A program made the position numbers and the translations under genes. From a virus: 64,000 nt of DNA. This document shows positions 34,532-43,767 of the stretch, in pieces. Each line of letters begins with the position of its first letter. The first letter of the stretch is position 1. The stretch lies in IMG/VR virus record IMGVR_UViG_3300007512_002757, positions 1 to 64,000 of that record, one strand, 5' to 3'. Under the pieces are notes generated by a model, which saw only the letters and a list, made by a program, of their open reading frames with translations, had not been told where the DNA came from and searched no databases.

Positions 34532-35128
34532 ATGTTTGGTAAAAAAATATGTTTATTTTTTATTTCAGTAATGCTTACGGCATGTTCTGCTTGCACGCAA
34601 AATATTGAAAGCGAAAATGATACAGCAAATAACGGTGAAAATGGTAGTGAAGAATATTCTTTTGCGACATGGGAGACTTGTTCGCAAAACATGGGAGATC
34701 ATCCATGCAATTTCACTTTAACAGATCAAAATGGTAATGACGTATCTTTGTATGATTTTTATGGAGATACTATAGTTTTGGATTTTAGCGTAATGTGGTG
34801 CGGCCCTTGCAATAGTGCGGCTTCTGAGGTTCAAGCTGTTGCAGATGCGTATGAAAATCTTTCATATCTAACGGTCTTAATTGAAACACCCCAAGGTACT
34901 GCCCCTACGGTTGATGACTGTAAAGGTTGGGCAGATGATTATGGTATTTCAGAGCCGGTTCTTGCGGGTGATCGTTCGATAATTGATTACAGTTCAACAT
35001 CCGGATGGAACATCACAAGTTGGCCGACCTTTTATTTCATTACAGATGAAATGGTTTTAAATACAAGTATGCGGGGATATAGCTCTTCTTATATTGATAT
35101 GTTGATTCAAGACACCATGGGAGAATAA
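34532..35128 (+). CDS. Thioredoxin-like lipoprotein (TlpA type)
   Basis: A 198-residue lipoprotein (lipobox LTAC) with a thioredoxin fold of the TlpA/ResA type: 'FTLTDQNGNDVSLYDFYGD', then 'WCGPC' (Cys90, Cys93) and the cis-proline 'SWPTFYF'. It would reduce or exchange disulfides in the periplasm. Its closest relative in the window is at 44928. It sits in the lipoprotein run, 25 bases after the ASH/VWA gene. Confidence 0.85.
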   Translation: MFGKKICLFFISVMLTACSACTQNIESENDTANNGENGSEEYSFATWETCSQNMGDHPCNFTLTDQNGNDVSLYDFYGDTIVLDFSVMWCGPCNSAASEVQAVADAYENLSYLTVLIETPQGTAPTVDDCKGWADDYGISEPVLAGDRSIIDYSSTSGWNITSWPTFYFITDEMVLNTSMRGYSSSYIDMLIQDTMGE

Positions 35129-35590
35129 TTGTTAAATGCAAAAGGAATTTTTTTAAGTTTATTATTAATTTTAACAACTGGTTGCTCAGAACTTTTTAAA
35201 GAAAAAGAGGGTGACTTTGAACTTTCATGCGCTAGATGGGGCGAGACAATTACCTTGTGCGAAGAGGATGTCGCAACAGACCCATTAACGGGACATATAA
35301 AGCTTTATTATTTTCAAGATGATCCATATTATGACACAACATTATTTCTATGTGGAGCAAATTTAGAATTAAACACAGGTCATCTCATCAAAGATGCCAT
35401 GGCCGCTCGTGCAACTGAGAACGAATTACTTTGCTCAAATGCAGAGGAGGATGACCTAGAGTGGGGGTGGGAAACAGAGACCTGTCTGAATGTAGTTTGG
35501 GAAAATTTATATTTAGAATTAGAAATACCAAAATGCTCATATGATGACAGGCTTTGTGTAGTTAAAGGCTTTGGATATATTTCTGTATAA
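35129..35590 (+). CDS. Cys-rich small lipoprotein
   Basis: A 153-residue protein starting at TTG directly after the previous stop, with GGGAG upstream. It has a lipobox TTGC and eight further cysteines spread through the mature part, suggesting disulfides; the neighbouring thioredoxin-like lipoprotein could act on them. No family recognised. Confidence 0.65.
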   Translation: MLNAKGIFLSLLLILTTGCSELFKEKEGDFELSCARWGETITLCEEDVATDPLTGHIKLYYFQDDPYYDTTLFLCGANLELNTGHLIKDAMAARATENELLCSNAEEDDLEWGWETETCLNVVWENLYLELEIPKCSYDDRLCVVKGFGYISV

Positions 35591-35697
35591 TAAATATCAC
35601 ATATTTTTATTACATGCTAATTATTTAGACATAAAGTGTTAGTATTTGTTAAGTTCTTAAAAGTTAATTTATTTATAATTATTATTTGGAGAACGTA

Positions 35698-35961
35698 ATG
35701 AAAGCCTGTAGAGAAAATTTAAATAAGCTTAAAGCTTTATGCGATGATTTAGAAGATCGCGACGAACAATTAAAAATTAACGCCTCAACGCTGTGGGATA
35801 TATTGTTAAATATTCAGGAGGCGAAAGATGCCCTTGGCGAAATCTCAGTAGAAAATAGGGAAAATCAAAATAATATCAATACAGTTATTGAAAGATTGAA
35901 TGGAATATCCAGCTTAGTTTCGGAAAGAGGATGCAAGAAGGTTGTTGAAGATGGCGGATAA
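35698..35961 (+). CDS. Coiled-coil protein
   Basis: An 87-residue, charged, wholly helical protein. ATG 35698 follows GGAG by five bases; an upstream TTG at 35686 is less likely. It overlaps the next gene, which is also a coiled coil. Possibly both assemble. Confidence 0.6.
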   Translation: MKACRENLNKLKALCDDLEDRDEQLKINASTLWDILLNIQEAKDALGEISVENRENQNNINTVIERLNGISSLVSERGCKKVVEDGG

Positions 35962-36277
35962 TCATCAAAATGGTTGGAATGAATATTCTAAGCTTGTGCT
36001 CAAAGAACTTGAGTCGCTTGCTGATAGCCTTGACAATCTAAACACACAAATACAAGAATTAAAGCAAGAGATAATTGAGATAAAAGTAAAAGAAGATCGC
36101 ATTGACGAATTAAGAGCCTGGAAAGAAAAGATGGACGACGTGTCTTCTCCAACTCAATTAAAAGAGCTTATTGCAAAGGTGGATGATCTTAATTCTTTTA
36201 AGACAAAAGCTATTGGCGTATTTATAGCTGCTCAATTTATGATGGGCGCTATTTTGTGGATTCTAAAAGTATTTTAA
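35951..36277 (+). CDS. Coiled-coil protein with C-terminal membrane anchor
   Basis: A 108-residue protein: a long heptad helix ('LADSLDNLNTQIQELKQEI') followed by one transmembrane segment near the C-terminus (AIGVFIAAQFMMGAILWIL). This layout is common among phage holin/spanin-region proteins, so a lysis role is possible but unproved. ATG 35951 is preferred over the TTG codons upstream. Confidence 0.6.
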   Translation: MADNHQNGWNEYSKLVLKELESLADSLDNLNTQIQELKQEIIEIKVKEDRIDELRAWKEKMDDVSSPTQLKELIAKVDDLNSFKTKAIGVFIAAQFMMGAILWILKVF

Positions 36278-36282
36278 AATAA

Positions 36283-36290
36283 TATAAATA
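36283..36290 (+). promoter_or_regulatory. Candidate T4-like late promoter (TATAAATA)
   Basis: TATAAATA 22 bases before the CPBP protease start, in an intergenic stretch. The same octamer precedes other genes (46038, 61813). In this AT-rich sequence several chance matches are expected. Confidence 0.25.
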
Positions 36291-36311
36291 TTTGGTATAA
36301 TTTTTATAGCT

Positions 36312-36812
36312 ATGATTAAGGCTGTAAAAAAATACCTAAAAGATACATTTGCTTTAAGGGCCGGTGAGGTTAGCGATTATTTGTGGGCTATCTTCGGAAC
36401 AATATTGATGGCAATGGTTCCAATGTGGTTCAGAAGCCCCTTGATTGATGAGTCTGTAAAGGAAGTCCCAGACGGACTGCAGCCTTGGTATGAGGTGATC
36501 ATGGGCCCTCAGACTTATGACTTCTATTTAATATTATTATCAGTATGCATTATAACTCCAATTTTAGAAGAGCTTTTTTTCAGAGGAATTTTTTGGAAGC
36601 TTTTAAAGAAATTTTCCGATGAAACTTATGCTTTCTTTTTAACAAGCATTTTGTTTGCATTTGCCCATGTAGATCCAGAACATATTGTTGGTGTTTTTCC
36701 AATAGGAATATACATTGGATGGCTTAGACTTCGGTCAGATTCAATATTTCCATCTATATTAGCTCACGTTATAAACAACTCTATTGTGTGCTTTTTGTTG
36801 CTAAATCTATAA
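36312..36812 (+). CDS. CPBP-family intramembrane metalloprotease
   Basis: A 166-residue membrane protein of the CAAX-protease/bacteriocin-processing family. The three motifs are present: Glu86-Glu87-x3-Arg91 ('EELFFRG'), 'FAFAH' (His119) and His152-x3-Asn156 ('HVINN'). It is shorter than usual, with about four membrane segments. In bacteria such enzymes act on membrane substrates and in some cases give immunity to peptides. Role in a phage is unclear, perhaps superinfection control. Confidence 0.85.
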   Translation: MIKAVKKYLKDTFALRAGEVSDYLWAIFGTILMAMVPMWFRSPLIDESVKEVPDGLQPWYEVIMGPQTYDFYLILLSVCIITPILEELFFRGIFWKLLKKFSDETYAFFLTSILFAFAHVDPEHIVGVFPIGIYIGWLRLRSDSIFPSILAHVINNSIVCFLLLNL

Positions 36813-36850
36813 TCGGCTAATAATTTTCCTATAAACAGGAGGAAAGCCGA
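36813..36850 (+). promoter_or_regulatory. Hairpin enclosing the ribosome-binding site of the serine-protease gene
   Basis: TCGGCT (36813-36818) pairs with AGCCGA (36845-36850) and TTTCCT (36825-36830) pairs with AGGAAA (36840-36845). AGGAGG (36837-36842) is partly inside the stem, directly before ATG 36851. It could be a translational switch, or also a terminator for the CPBP gene. Confidence 0.4.
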
Positions 36851-37639
36851 ATGAAGCACAAAGCATACCTATTTCTTTTTCCGTTAATATTGGCCCTTTT
36901 GCTAATTCCTGCAAACCAAACAAATGGTATTGCACAAGAAGCTGGATCAAGCGAAGAGCCTGTTGCGACCACGGGCGAAGACACAAGCGCAAGTACAAGC
37001 CCAAGCCTAAGTGAAAATGTAAAAAAAGATTTTGAAATAGAATTGGCATCTATGTCAAGAATAGAAGTCGCAACCAGGAATGCTTCTGTGAAAGTTTCAA
37101 CACAAAGCGGGGGTCATGGGTCTGGAGCATACTTCTTGTTTGAAGGGCATCATGTGGTTTTTACTGCAGCACATCTAACTGATGATAGTGGTATTTATCT
37201 GGTTACTGATCAATGGAATAATGCCAGGCTTGGGGTCTTGGTGCATAAGGATTCACAGAGGGATTTTGCAATAATATTGATTCCAGAGTTTAAAAAAATT
37301 AAACCTTTAAAGCTTAAACTTCCGAGATATGATATAGAAGATAGAGTTGGATCTGAATTGGTATTTTCTGGATATCCAGCTCAACATAGCTTGACAACAA
37401 TCCGAGGATATATGGCCGGAACCGAAGGAGATAACCTTATAATGCATGCAGCAGCATGGATGGGATCATCTGGATCTTGCGTGTTTGATAAACATGGAAA
37501 CTTGACAGGTATATTATTCGCCATAAGTGTTGGTAGTTTTAGAGAAGGTCCGGTATTAATGGAGGATATGGTTTGGGTTTTACCTTCGTCTAAAATAGAT
37601 TGGGAAGCAGCAAGAAATTCTGTAATAGCATTAGACTAA
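36851..37639 (+). CDS. Secreted trypsin-like serine protease
   Basis: A 262-residue protein with an N-terminal signal peptide and a Ser/Thr/Glu-rich spacer. The chymotrypsin-fold triad is visible: His108 ('FTAAH'), Asp138 ('QRDFA') and Ser207 ('GSSGS'), preceded by 'GSGAYF', as in HtrA-like enzymes. There is no PDZ domain. It should act in the periplasm or outside the cell. It follows the CPBP protease; a hairpin may control its translation. Confidence 0.85.
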   Translation: MKHKAYLFLFPLILALLLIPANQTNGIAQEAGSSEEPVATTGEDTSASTSPSLSENVKKDFEIELASMSRIEVATRNASVKVSTQSGGHGSGAYFLFEGHHVVFTAAHLTDDSGIYLVTDQWNNARLGVLVHKDSQRDFAIILIPEFKKIKPLKLKLPRYDIEDRVGSELVFSGYPAQHSLTTIRGYMAGTEGDNLIMHAAAWMGSSGSCVFDKHGNLTGILFAISVGSFREGPVLMEDMVWVLPSSKIDWEAARNSVIALD

Positions 37640-37678
37640 AAATACTAATAATTTTTATAGAAAATAGAGACTTTAATT

Positions 37679-38215
37679 ATGTTAGAAAAACTTATAAATT
37701 TAGCAAATGAATTAGACCAAAGAGGCTTGATCAAAGAAGCTGGAAAGGTTGATGATATTATGGCTACATTAACAAAGTTGGTTAATGGCCTGGAAGGCGT
37801 AAGTGGGGACGCTCCAGAGGAAGATGCTCCAGAAGAAGATGCTCCAGAAGAAGACGAGCAAGTAGAGTTTAATGGAGAAAGTACGGAGCATTTTGACATA
37901 TGTCCTGGAGCGGTTAAGGCTTTTAAAATGCTTAGAGAAGAAGTAAAGAATGACGGAGTAGATGAGGACTCTATAGATATAGCCTTGGAGGCTCTTGGGG
38001 AAACTGATGAACTACTTGGTTTGGAAAAGGAAATTCTTAAAGAAAAATCTGCAACACAAGATGAGTTGAAAAAAGCTCTTGAGCTTTCGCATAATATAGC
38101 ATATAAGGCTGGGGTTCTTTCGCAAAAATTAGATTCTGATCTTTCAGATGATTTTGGATTTTTAGGCATGCATGTAGAGGCTATCTCTGATCATGTTGAT
38201 AATAAAAAAGATTAA
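37679..38215 (+). CDS. Tagged acidic helical protein
   Basis: A 178-residue protein: tag (EKLINLANELDQRG, LIKEAGKVDDIM), then three DAPEE repeats and an acidic helical C-terminal domain (120 residues) without known family. It starts a series of four tagged genes on this strand. Confidence 0.75.
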   Translation: MLEKLINLANELDQRGLIKEAGKVDDIMATLTKLVNGLEGVSGDAPEEDAPEEDAPEEDEQVEFNGESTEHFDICPGAVKAFKMLREEVKNDGVDEDSIDIALEALGETDELLGLEKEILKEKSATQDELKKALELSHNIAYKAGVLSQKLDSDLSDDFGFLGMHVEAISDHVDNKKD

Positions 38216-38236
38216 AACAATATAGGGATTAATATT

Positions 38237-38890
38237 ATGAATGCAAAAATAGAATTAATATGGTTGGCAGATAAACTTGACAGAGCAGGCATGACTGCAG
38301 AGGCAAATACTGTGGATATGATTATAAGCAAAACAGCAGAAGGTGAGGAGACTAAAATATTTCCAGATGAGCCAGACTCAGGTACGGAGCCAGACTCAGG
38401 TACGGAGCCAGATGATTTAACGGATAAAGGTGGAACATCTTCAGAAACAACTAGTGATATTGCAGCTATATTGGCAGCCATACAAGATATAGATGATTTG
38501 GGAGAGGTGGTTTTTCAGGCACTGCATCGGCCGGGTGCCGCTGCTGAGCCGCCCCTTGTTGGCATGGCAGGTCCGCAGCCGGTAATTGAAGATGAAGAAA
38601 TTCATGAAAAAGTTACATCAAATCTTCTCTCTATGCATCAAGGGCTAGACAGCCTAAAGGCTCTTGTGAACAACCTAGATCATTCTGGCCCTTGCCCACC
38701 ATGCCCTGATCCCGAACCTCTAGACCCTGAGGATCCAGAAGACCCAGAGGATGTTGGCGGACGATATAGTGGCCGAGGCGGAGTAAACGTAACGCAAACA
38801 TTGGAAAATATAGGAAATACTTCTGGAGAATTAACCGTAAATGCTTCTTACAAATATGTAAATCGATTTGAAGATCTTTTAGACGATTAA
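38237..38890 (+). CDS. Tagged acidic Pro-rich protein
   Basis: A 217-residue protein: tag (IELIWLADKLDRAG, MTAEANTVDMIISKTA), two 18-base repeats (PDSGTE), a helical part, then a 'PCPPCPDPEP' segment and DPED repeats. It overlaps the next start as TAATG. Function unknown; low-complexity linkers suggest an extended virion protein. Confidence 0.7.
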   Translation: MNAKIELIWLADKLDRAGMTAEANTVDMIISKTAEGEETKIFPDEPDSGTEPDSGTEPDDLTDKGGTSSETTSDIAAILAAIQDIDDLGEVVFQALHRPGAAAEPPLVGMAGPQPVIEDEEIHEKVTSNLLSMHQGLDSLKALVNNLDHSGPCPPCPDPEPLDPEDPEDPEDVGGRYSGRGGVNVTQTLENIGNTSGELTVNASYKYVNRFEDLLDD

Positions 38891-39903
38891 TGGTGCAATA
38901 TGAGTGCAAAATGTATGATAAATTAGAAAAAATTAATGCACTAGAAGATAACTTGGAGGATTTTGCAGAGGATTTTGCAGAGGATTTTTTAGAAGACTTT
39001 GTAGAAGATGAGGCAAGGGATATAACCGACAAGTTTGACTTAAAAGATGAAGAGGCTCCCAATCTTGAAGTAAGAGTTAATGAAGCTTCCTGCCCAAAGG
39101 CTAGGTTGACAAAGCTTAGTTCTTTTCTTAAAAAGAATAATTTTAGAAAAGAAAGCTATGAAGTTCTAAAGCTAGCAAATATTTCAATCTTAGATGATGG
39201 AAATGAATTAAAAGAAAAGCTAAAAAGAGAGGCTTTAAACACTCTTGCCGAAGAATATTCTGAAAACTTTGTTGATTGGAATTACGATACAGACTTTAGA
39301 GAGTCTATCTTTGAGCTTGGTTTTTCCGATCTAGAAAAGCAATTTGCGCAATTAATGGATGACGGATTAGCTTCTTTGGAGGACTTAAATATGGATGAAG
39401 CTTCAGAGGTTTTGTGGGCAGCATCGGGATTAACTCCCGAAGGCCATCATGATTTTGATAATAATCTTATTTCTTTGCAGGATTATCAAAATGAAGATTT
39501 AAATCGTCAAACAGAGCGTCCAGGAAGAGGTGAGGTATTAGAGGTAAGGGATGAAATCGCTAAAAAGTTTTCTGAATGGGTTGAGTACCGGGAACCAAAT
39601 CTTGAGTCATTAGAAGATTTGGAGTTTGAAGATTTATTAAATAAAATAAAAACAGACCTTCCAAACTTAAGTGGTTCAATGAGCACTATCTATGAAGAGT
39701 GGGAAGAGTTTTTAGACTCTATTCCAGATGATCAAAGACAGCTTTTTGAAGACGAAAGCTTTTCCGTTCCAGAAGAGGTGCCCTTATACGGCGATACCTC
39801 CTCTTATGAAAAAGAAGAGCCAGTAGGAACCTCTGGTGATCTAGAAAGGCTTGAGGAAAAACGCTATGGTCAAGGCTATGAAGATTTGCAAGATTATATC
39901 TAG
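38890..39903 (+). CDS. Acidic helical protein with internal tag
   Basis: A 337-residue, strongly acidic protein. A leading repeat of (E)DFAEDF type precedes a tag at about residues 71-100 (LTKLSSFLKKNNFRKESYEV). The remainder is helical and acidic (DLEDLEFEDLLNK), with no recognised family. Its start overlaps the previous stop by one base. Confidence 0.7.
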   Translation: MVQYECKMYDKLEKINALEDNLEDFAEDFAEDFLEDFVEDEARDITDKFDLKDEEAPNLEVRVNEASCPKARLTKLSSFLKKNNFRKESYEVLKLANISILDDGNELKEKLKREALNTLAEEYSENFVDWNYDTDFRESIFELGFSDLEKQFAQLMDDGLASLEDLNMDEASEVLWAASGLTPEGHHDFDNNLISLQDYQNEDLNRQTERPGRGEVLEVRDEIAKKFSEWVEYREPNLESLEDLEFEDLLNKIKTDLPNLSGSMSTIYEEWEEFLDSIPDDQRQLFEDESFSVPEEVPLYGDTSSYEKEEPVGTSGDLERLEEKRYGQGYEDLQDYI

Positions 39904-39911
39904 AGGTTTAG

Positions 39912-42900
39912 ATGAAAGACTGTTTGTTAAAATTAGCAAGTTACTTGCAAAAAGAATCTCATGATACTGAGTTTTTATATTTAGAAGATTTAATAAAGAC
40001 TGCAGCAGAAAGAGATGCTAAATATTTATCTGGAATCAACCTAGGTGCTTTGAGGAAAGAGTTTCCAAAGAAAGAAGGAGAAGAGCCTAGAGAGTATTAT
40101 AGAATGCTTAATCAATTGGCTGCGAATGGTCCTTACTTTTCTTCAAAAGCAATAGAGTTTGTTCGAAATAATATAGATGAAGATTTAATTCCAGCAAATA
40201 GAAAAGAGTTTATTAAATGGTTAGCGACAGAGCTTAATAAAGCCAGTGATAGGCAATACCCAGATGTAAATGACATAGCCATGATAAAGGATTGGCTCTT
40301 GGGCTCTGGGTGGCCAGAGGGTGAGGCTATAGTTTTGGCAGATCTCGATTTGGAATATGCTTTGATGGCGTCTAAAGAGTGGCACGATGCTCCTGCCGGC
40401 CCTGTTGTTGCAGCCTCAGAGGCAGAGAAAAAGGTGATATACTCTTTTAGCAATGGCAGCAAAATTGTTTATGAACCTATTGCGTCTGTAGATCCAGTTG
40501 CAAGAAAAAAGCTTGGACAAAAGCTAGGCCTTTGTCTTCGGCAGGGTTTATATTCAAATGATGAACAGGGTGAGATTTATTCTATAAGATCTCCAAATGG
40601 AAAGGCGGGTGCTTGTATAAGGATAGAGAGAAATGCTGTAAAGGAGATAAAGGGCCCGGGCAATCACGCCTCTTCCGTTTCTATTCCAAATTCAAAAATG
40701 ATAAAAGAATGGCTAAAGGAAGGCGGCTATAGCTTTTCGCACTTGGGTCAAACAGATTATAACAGGATGCCACCAACCTCCTGGAAAGAAGCCAAGGAGG
40801 TTTGGAATAAAAGTCGTGCTGATTTTATAAGAAAAGGATGGTTTAGAGGTTATAGGGAGGAGTTTAAGCCAGAGCTGATAAATACTTTGAAATTTATATT
40901 TTCTGAATACAGAGGGAAAGAGCACAATAATGATCGCTATTTGTTAAGCGTACTCTTAAAGGAGCGAGTTCATCATGTATACTCAAATGAGTTTGCCAAA
41001 CATCTTGATGATATTGCAAGAGATTATCCTGAATTATACTTGCTCAACAATCTTCCAAAGACTTATTCTAGCACAGCCTTCTCAGAAGCCCATGAAGAGG
41101 CTGTTGACAACCTTACAGAGATGCGTCCAAATAAGATAATTGATTATCTAAATCCAAAACATAATTGGAGAGGGAAAGTCTTTGATGACAATATAATGGA
41201 TATGATCAAAAAAAGAGAAGAAACCGCTGTACATAAAATTGTAGGAATGTCAGAAAAGATTTTGTTAGACGATAGGAGCTTGGGGTGGAACAGTAACGAG
41301 TCTGGCGGGAATGATTGGATGATCATGTCTTTGTTTAAGAATTCTTATATTTTGAAAAAATATCCAGATTTAGCAGAAAGTATTGCTGAAAACTTTGGAG
41401 GATTGGACGCACATTCTGGATCGCCTTATTCTTTCCCTGAAATTGTAAAAGGAGCTGTAGACAGCAGGCTGTATAGAAGGGGTGGAATATTTAAAAGAAT
41501 AGTTGATGAAGCTGTTAGCAATATAGAAAAAGAATTAGAAGAGCCCGACTCATTAAAGAGGGAGGACGACGACCAGCCTGAGGATGATCTTGAGGCTGGA
41601 TCTCGGGGAGGTGGGTCAGATGAGCTTCCGGCGAGTGCGGATGAATTTAACGTCGATCCTTCCAGCGGGGCTGAGCCCGAACAAGGGGTGAGGACGGATC
41701 CAGGTTCATTTTTTCGTCTTGGTTTGCATATGACAAAGGAATATAAGCACTTAACAGATTCTGTTGCAAAAAATATAGTTGATAATTTTGATGGAACAAA
41801 GCATATGCAAGTAGTTCCTGAATGGAATAGGATCGTAAGGCTGAAGGGGGTATCTGATGAAACAAAAAAGAGGATAGCAAATTTATATTTAAACGATACA
41901 TTATCTTCGCGTTATGGTTCTCGTTATGGTTCTAATTACTTGAGAAATAGGCTTTTTTATAAAAATCCATTATTTTTAGAAACTACAATAAGAGCTATTA
42001 AATCTACGGATCTTTTTAGAACTTATGCTGGTCGCCGTGATGTTGAACGAAATTCTCAAGTTTCTAGAAAAAAGGAAAATCCAGAAAGATATGGCCATGG
42101 AACAATGACTCTTCCAGATGTTCGTGGCAATATTAACTCTTGGTCTATATTTAGCTTTTTCCCCAGATTAATAAAAGAAACAGAGGGCCTAGTTCCTGAT
42201 GAATTGACCCATGATATGAGAGAGGCTATTGTTGATGTAGCTAAAAAAGAAGACTTAAAAGATGATTATGCTACTAGTGCTTTCTTGAGAAAAGCAACAT
42301 CAAGAAAAAACTTTCCAGAGTTATATAAATTTATAATTAAAAATACTCTTCAAGATAGATGGCGATCTCTTTTTAGTTCTTTGCAAAAATTAAACGAAGA
42401 ACGACATCCGACCCGGCACTTGCAAATGCATGTTTTGGGGAATATGATATGGGACCTTAAGCACTCAGTTAGAATGCTTCATTTGATAAGAAAGCATGAT
42501 TTGCATTCCGAGCTAGAGGATCTTCCAAAGTTTATTCGTCTATTTGGGAAGGTTAATTATACATTGGCAGTTAAATTAAAGGAATATATTAAAAATACGA
42601 TTGAAAATAATCTTAATCCAGATAACTACAATGATCAGGTCCTTAAACATATAGGGGTTTTGAGAATGTATATTAACTTTGGATGGCATAAGCCTAACTC
42701 TTCTTATAGCGAAAAGTTATCTCGTGCAATTGAAGAGGTTAGCAAGTCTTTGTTTCCAGCAATTAAAGAGATATACGAAAAAGAACTTGAAGAAAAGAAA
42801 ATGTCATTATGGAATATCTTCGGCCCCAGAGCCGATGTTGATAAGCTTTTGGCTAAATATTATTACAATGATCCTGACTATCCGGAAAGCCTCGTCTTTA

Positions 42901-43469
42901 AAGACGAAGAGTTTATAGAATTCTTAAAAGAGGAGTTGACAAAATTAGGTGGAGAAAATCCGAAAGCTAAAGAGGAAGTTTTTGCAGAGTTTATTTATGG
43001 ATTTATGTACTGGTCTATTTCGACATTTAATGAGATGGGCGAAGAGGCTGCGATTCAAGAAGCAGATGTCGAAAATTATATTGAACAAATGAAAAACATT
43101 TGGCCCAAGCGAACAGGGCTTGGATATGATGAATTTTTTAAAAAAGGATTTAGCCTAAGAGATCAATGGGAACGCACAAGCTATGATGGCCCTTGGAAAC
43201 CCGTTCCTTATGATGAAGAAGAGGTAGAGCAGCAGTTATCTAAAGATTATATGAGCGAATATTACGAAGATTTAAATGAACCAGAACTTGATATGGAAGA
43301 GCCTGATGTCCAAAGGGTTCTAGAGCAAGAGCCGCAAGAAGAGAAGCTGGGAGTCTCTGAGGAGTCCCGGGAAGATACGGTGTGGAGGTCAGAGCCTTTG
43401 GATGATTCAGAAGAGGAAAAGAGAGCTAGGGCTAGAAAGCTTTGGATGCTTAGCAAATTTGCTATTTAG
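39912..43469 (+). CDS. Tagged giant protein with PcfJ-like segment and helical repeats (1185 residues)
   Basis: Residues 3-33 are a tag (LLKLASYLQKESHDTEFLYL). Residues 170-260 contain 'KLGLCLRQGLY', 'GEIYSIRSPNGKAGACIRI' and 'VKEIKGPGN', the pattern of PcfJ-like segments (usually GHCV...IYSLR...P...I.G..N) in mobile-element polyvalent proteins. The rest is helical, with (Y/F)PEL repeats like those of the 1450-residue protein ('RDYPELYLL', 'KKYPDLAES', 'KNFPELYKF'). The tail RKLWMLSKFAI recurs in other proteins here. A large cargo or virion protein is likely. Confidence 0.75.
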   Translation: MKDCLLKLASYLQKESHDTEFLYLEDLIKTAAERDAKYLSGINLGALRKEFPKKEGEEPREYYRMLNQLAANGPYFSSKAIEFVRNNIDEDLIPANRKEFIKWLATELNKASDRQYPDVNDIAMIKDWLLGSGWPEGEAIVLADLDLEYALMASKEWHDAPAGPVVAASEAEKKVIYSFSNGSKIVYEPIASVDPVARKKLGQKLGLCLRQGLYSNDEQGEIYSIRSPNGKAGACIRIERNAVKEIKGPGNHASSVSIPNSKMIKEWLKEGGYSFSHLGQTDYNRMPPTSWKEAKEVWNKSRADFIRKGWFRGYREEFKPELINTLKFIFSEYRGKEHNNDRYLLSVLLKERVHHVYSNEFAKHLDDIARDYPELYLLNNLPKTYSSTAFSEAHEEAVDNLTEMRPNKIIDYLNPKHNWRGKVFDDNIMDMIKKREETAVHKIVGMSEKILLDDRSLGWNSNESGGNDWMIMSLFKNSYILKKYPDLAESIAENFGGLDAHSGSPYSFPEIVKGAVDSRLYRRGGIFKRIVDEAVSNIEKELEEPDSLKREDDDQPEDDLEAGSRGGGSDELPASADEFNVDPSSGAEPEQGVRTDPGSFFRLGLHMTKEYKHLTDSVAKNIVDNFDGTKHMQVVPEWNRIVRLKGVSDETKKRIANLYLNDTLSSRYGSRYGSNYLRNRLFYKNPLFLETTIRAIKSTDLFRTYAGRRDVERNSQVSRKKENPERYGHGTMTLPDVRGNINSWSIFSFFPRLIKETEGLVPDELTHDMREAIVDVAKKEDLKDDYATSAFLRKATSRKNFPELYKFIIKNTLQDRWRSLFSSLQKLNEERHPTRHLQMHVLGNMIWDLKHSVRMLHLIRKHDLHSELEDLPKFIRLFGKVNYTLAVKLKEYIKNTIENNLNPDNYNDQVLKHIGVLRMYINFGWHKPNSSYSEKLSRAIEEVSKSLFPAIKEIYEKELEEKKMSLWNIFGPRADVDKLLAKYYYNDPDYPESLVFKDEEFIEFLKEELTKLGGENPKAKEEVFAEFIYGFMYWSISTFNEMGEEAAIQEADVENYIEQMKNIWPKRTGLGYDEFFKKGFSLRDQWERTSYDGPWKPVPYDEEEVEQQLSKDYMSEYYEDLNEPELDMEEPDVQRVLEQEPQEEKLGVSEESREDTVWRSEPLDDSEEEKRARARKLWMLSKFAI

Positions 43470-43767
43470 CTTCTTCCTCAAAGGTATCGCGTAAATATTT
43501 AACTACCTTTAAGATATCTTCGTCTTCAAATAACCAACTATATGCTGGCATCATCCCCTTGCCATTCTTTATAGATAATAATAATTCTTCATCAGACTTT
43601 GCCAGTCTTGTTTTGTCTTCAACAAAGCTTGGACACATTCCGCTGCCTTGACCTTCGTCGCCATGACATCCTGCGCAATATGTTTTATAGATTTGTTTGC
43701 CTGTCATATCAGAGGCGAAAGAGGGTGTTGAGAAGAAGACCGCAGATATGGCAAAAAGATTTATCAT
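43462..43767 (-). CDS. Secreted monohaem c-type cytochrome
   Basis: A 101-residue protein with a short signal peptide (cleavage near 'SFAS-D', residue 19), a haem motif Cys31-Ala-Gly-Cys34-His35 and the axial ligand Met73 in 'GMMPAYSWL', followed by the terminal helix 'DEDILKVVKYL'. It is a class I cytochrome c that would carry electrons in the periplasm and needs the host's haem-attachment system. It is the last gene of a minus-strand operon and overlaps the upstream gene by ATGA. Cytochromes are rare in phages. Confidence 0.88.
   Translation of the reverse strand: MINLFAISAVFFSTPSFASDMTGKQIYKTYCAGCHGDEGQGSGMCPSFVEDKTRLAKSDEELLLSIKNGKGMMPAYSWLFEDEDILKVVKYLRDTFEEEAK

Noticed and set aside
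32006-35590. Lipoprotein run as bacterial chromosome in a chimeric contig.
   Set aside because: Gene spacing and base composition match the surroundings and phage-type genes lie on both sides; cannot be excluded without read data, but no junction is visible.
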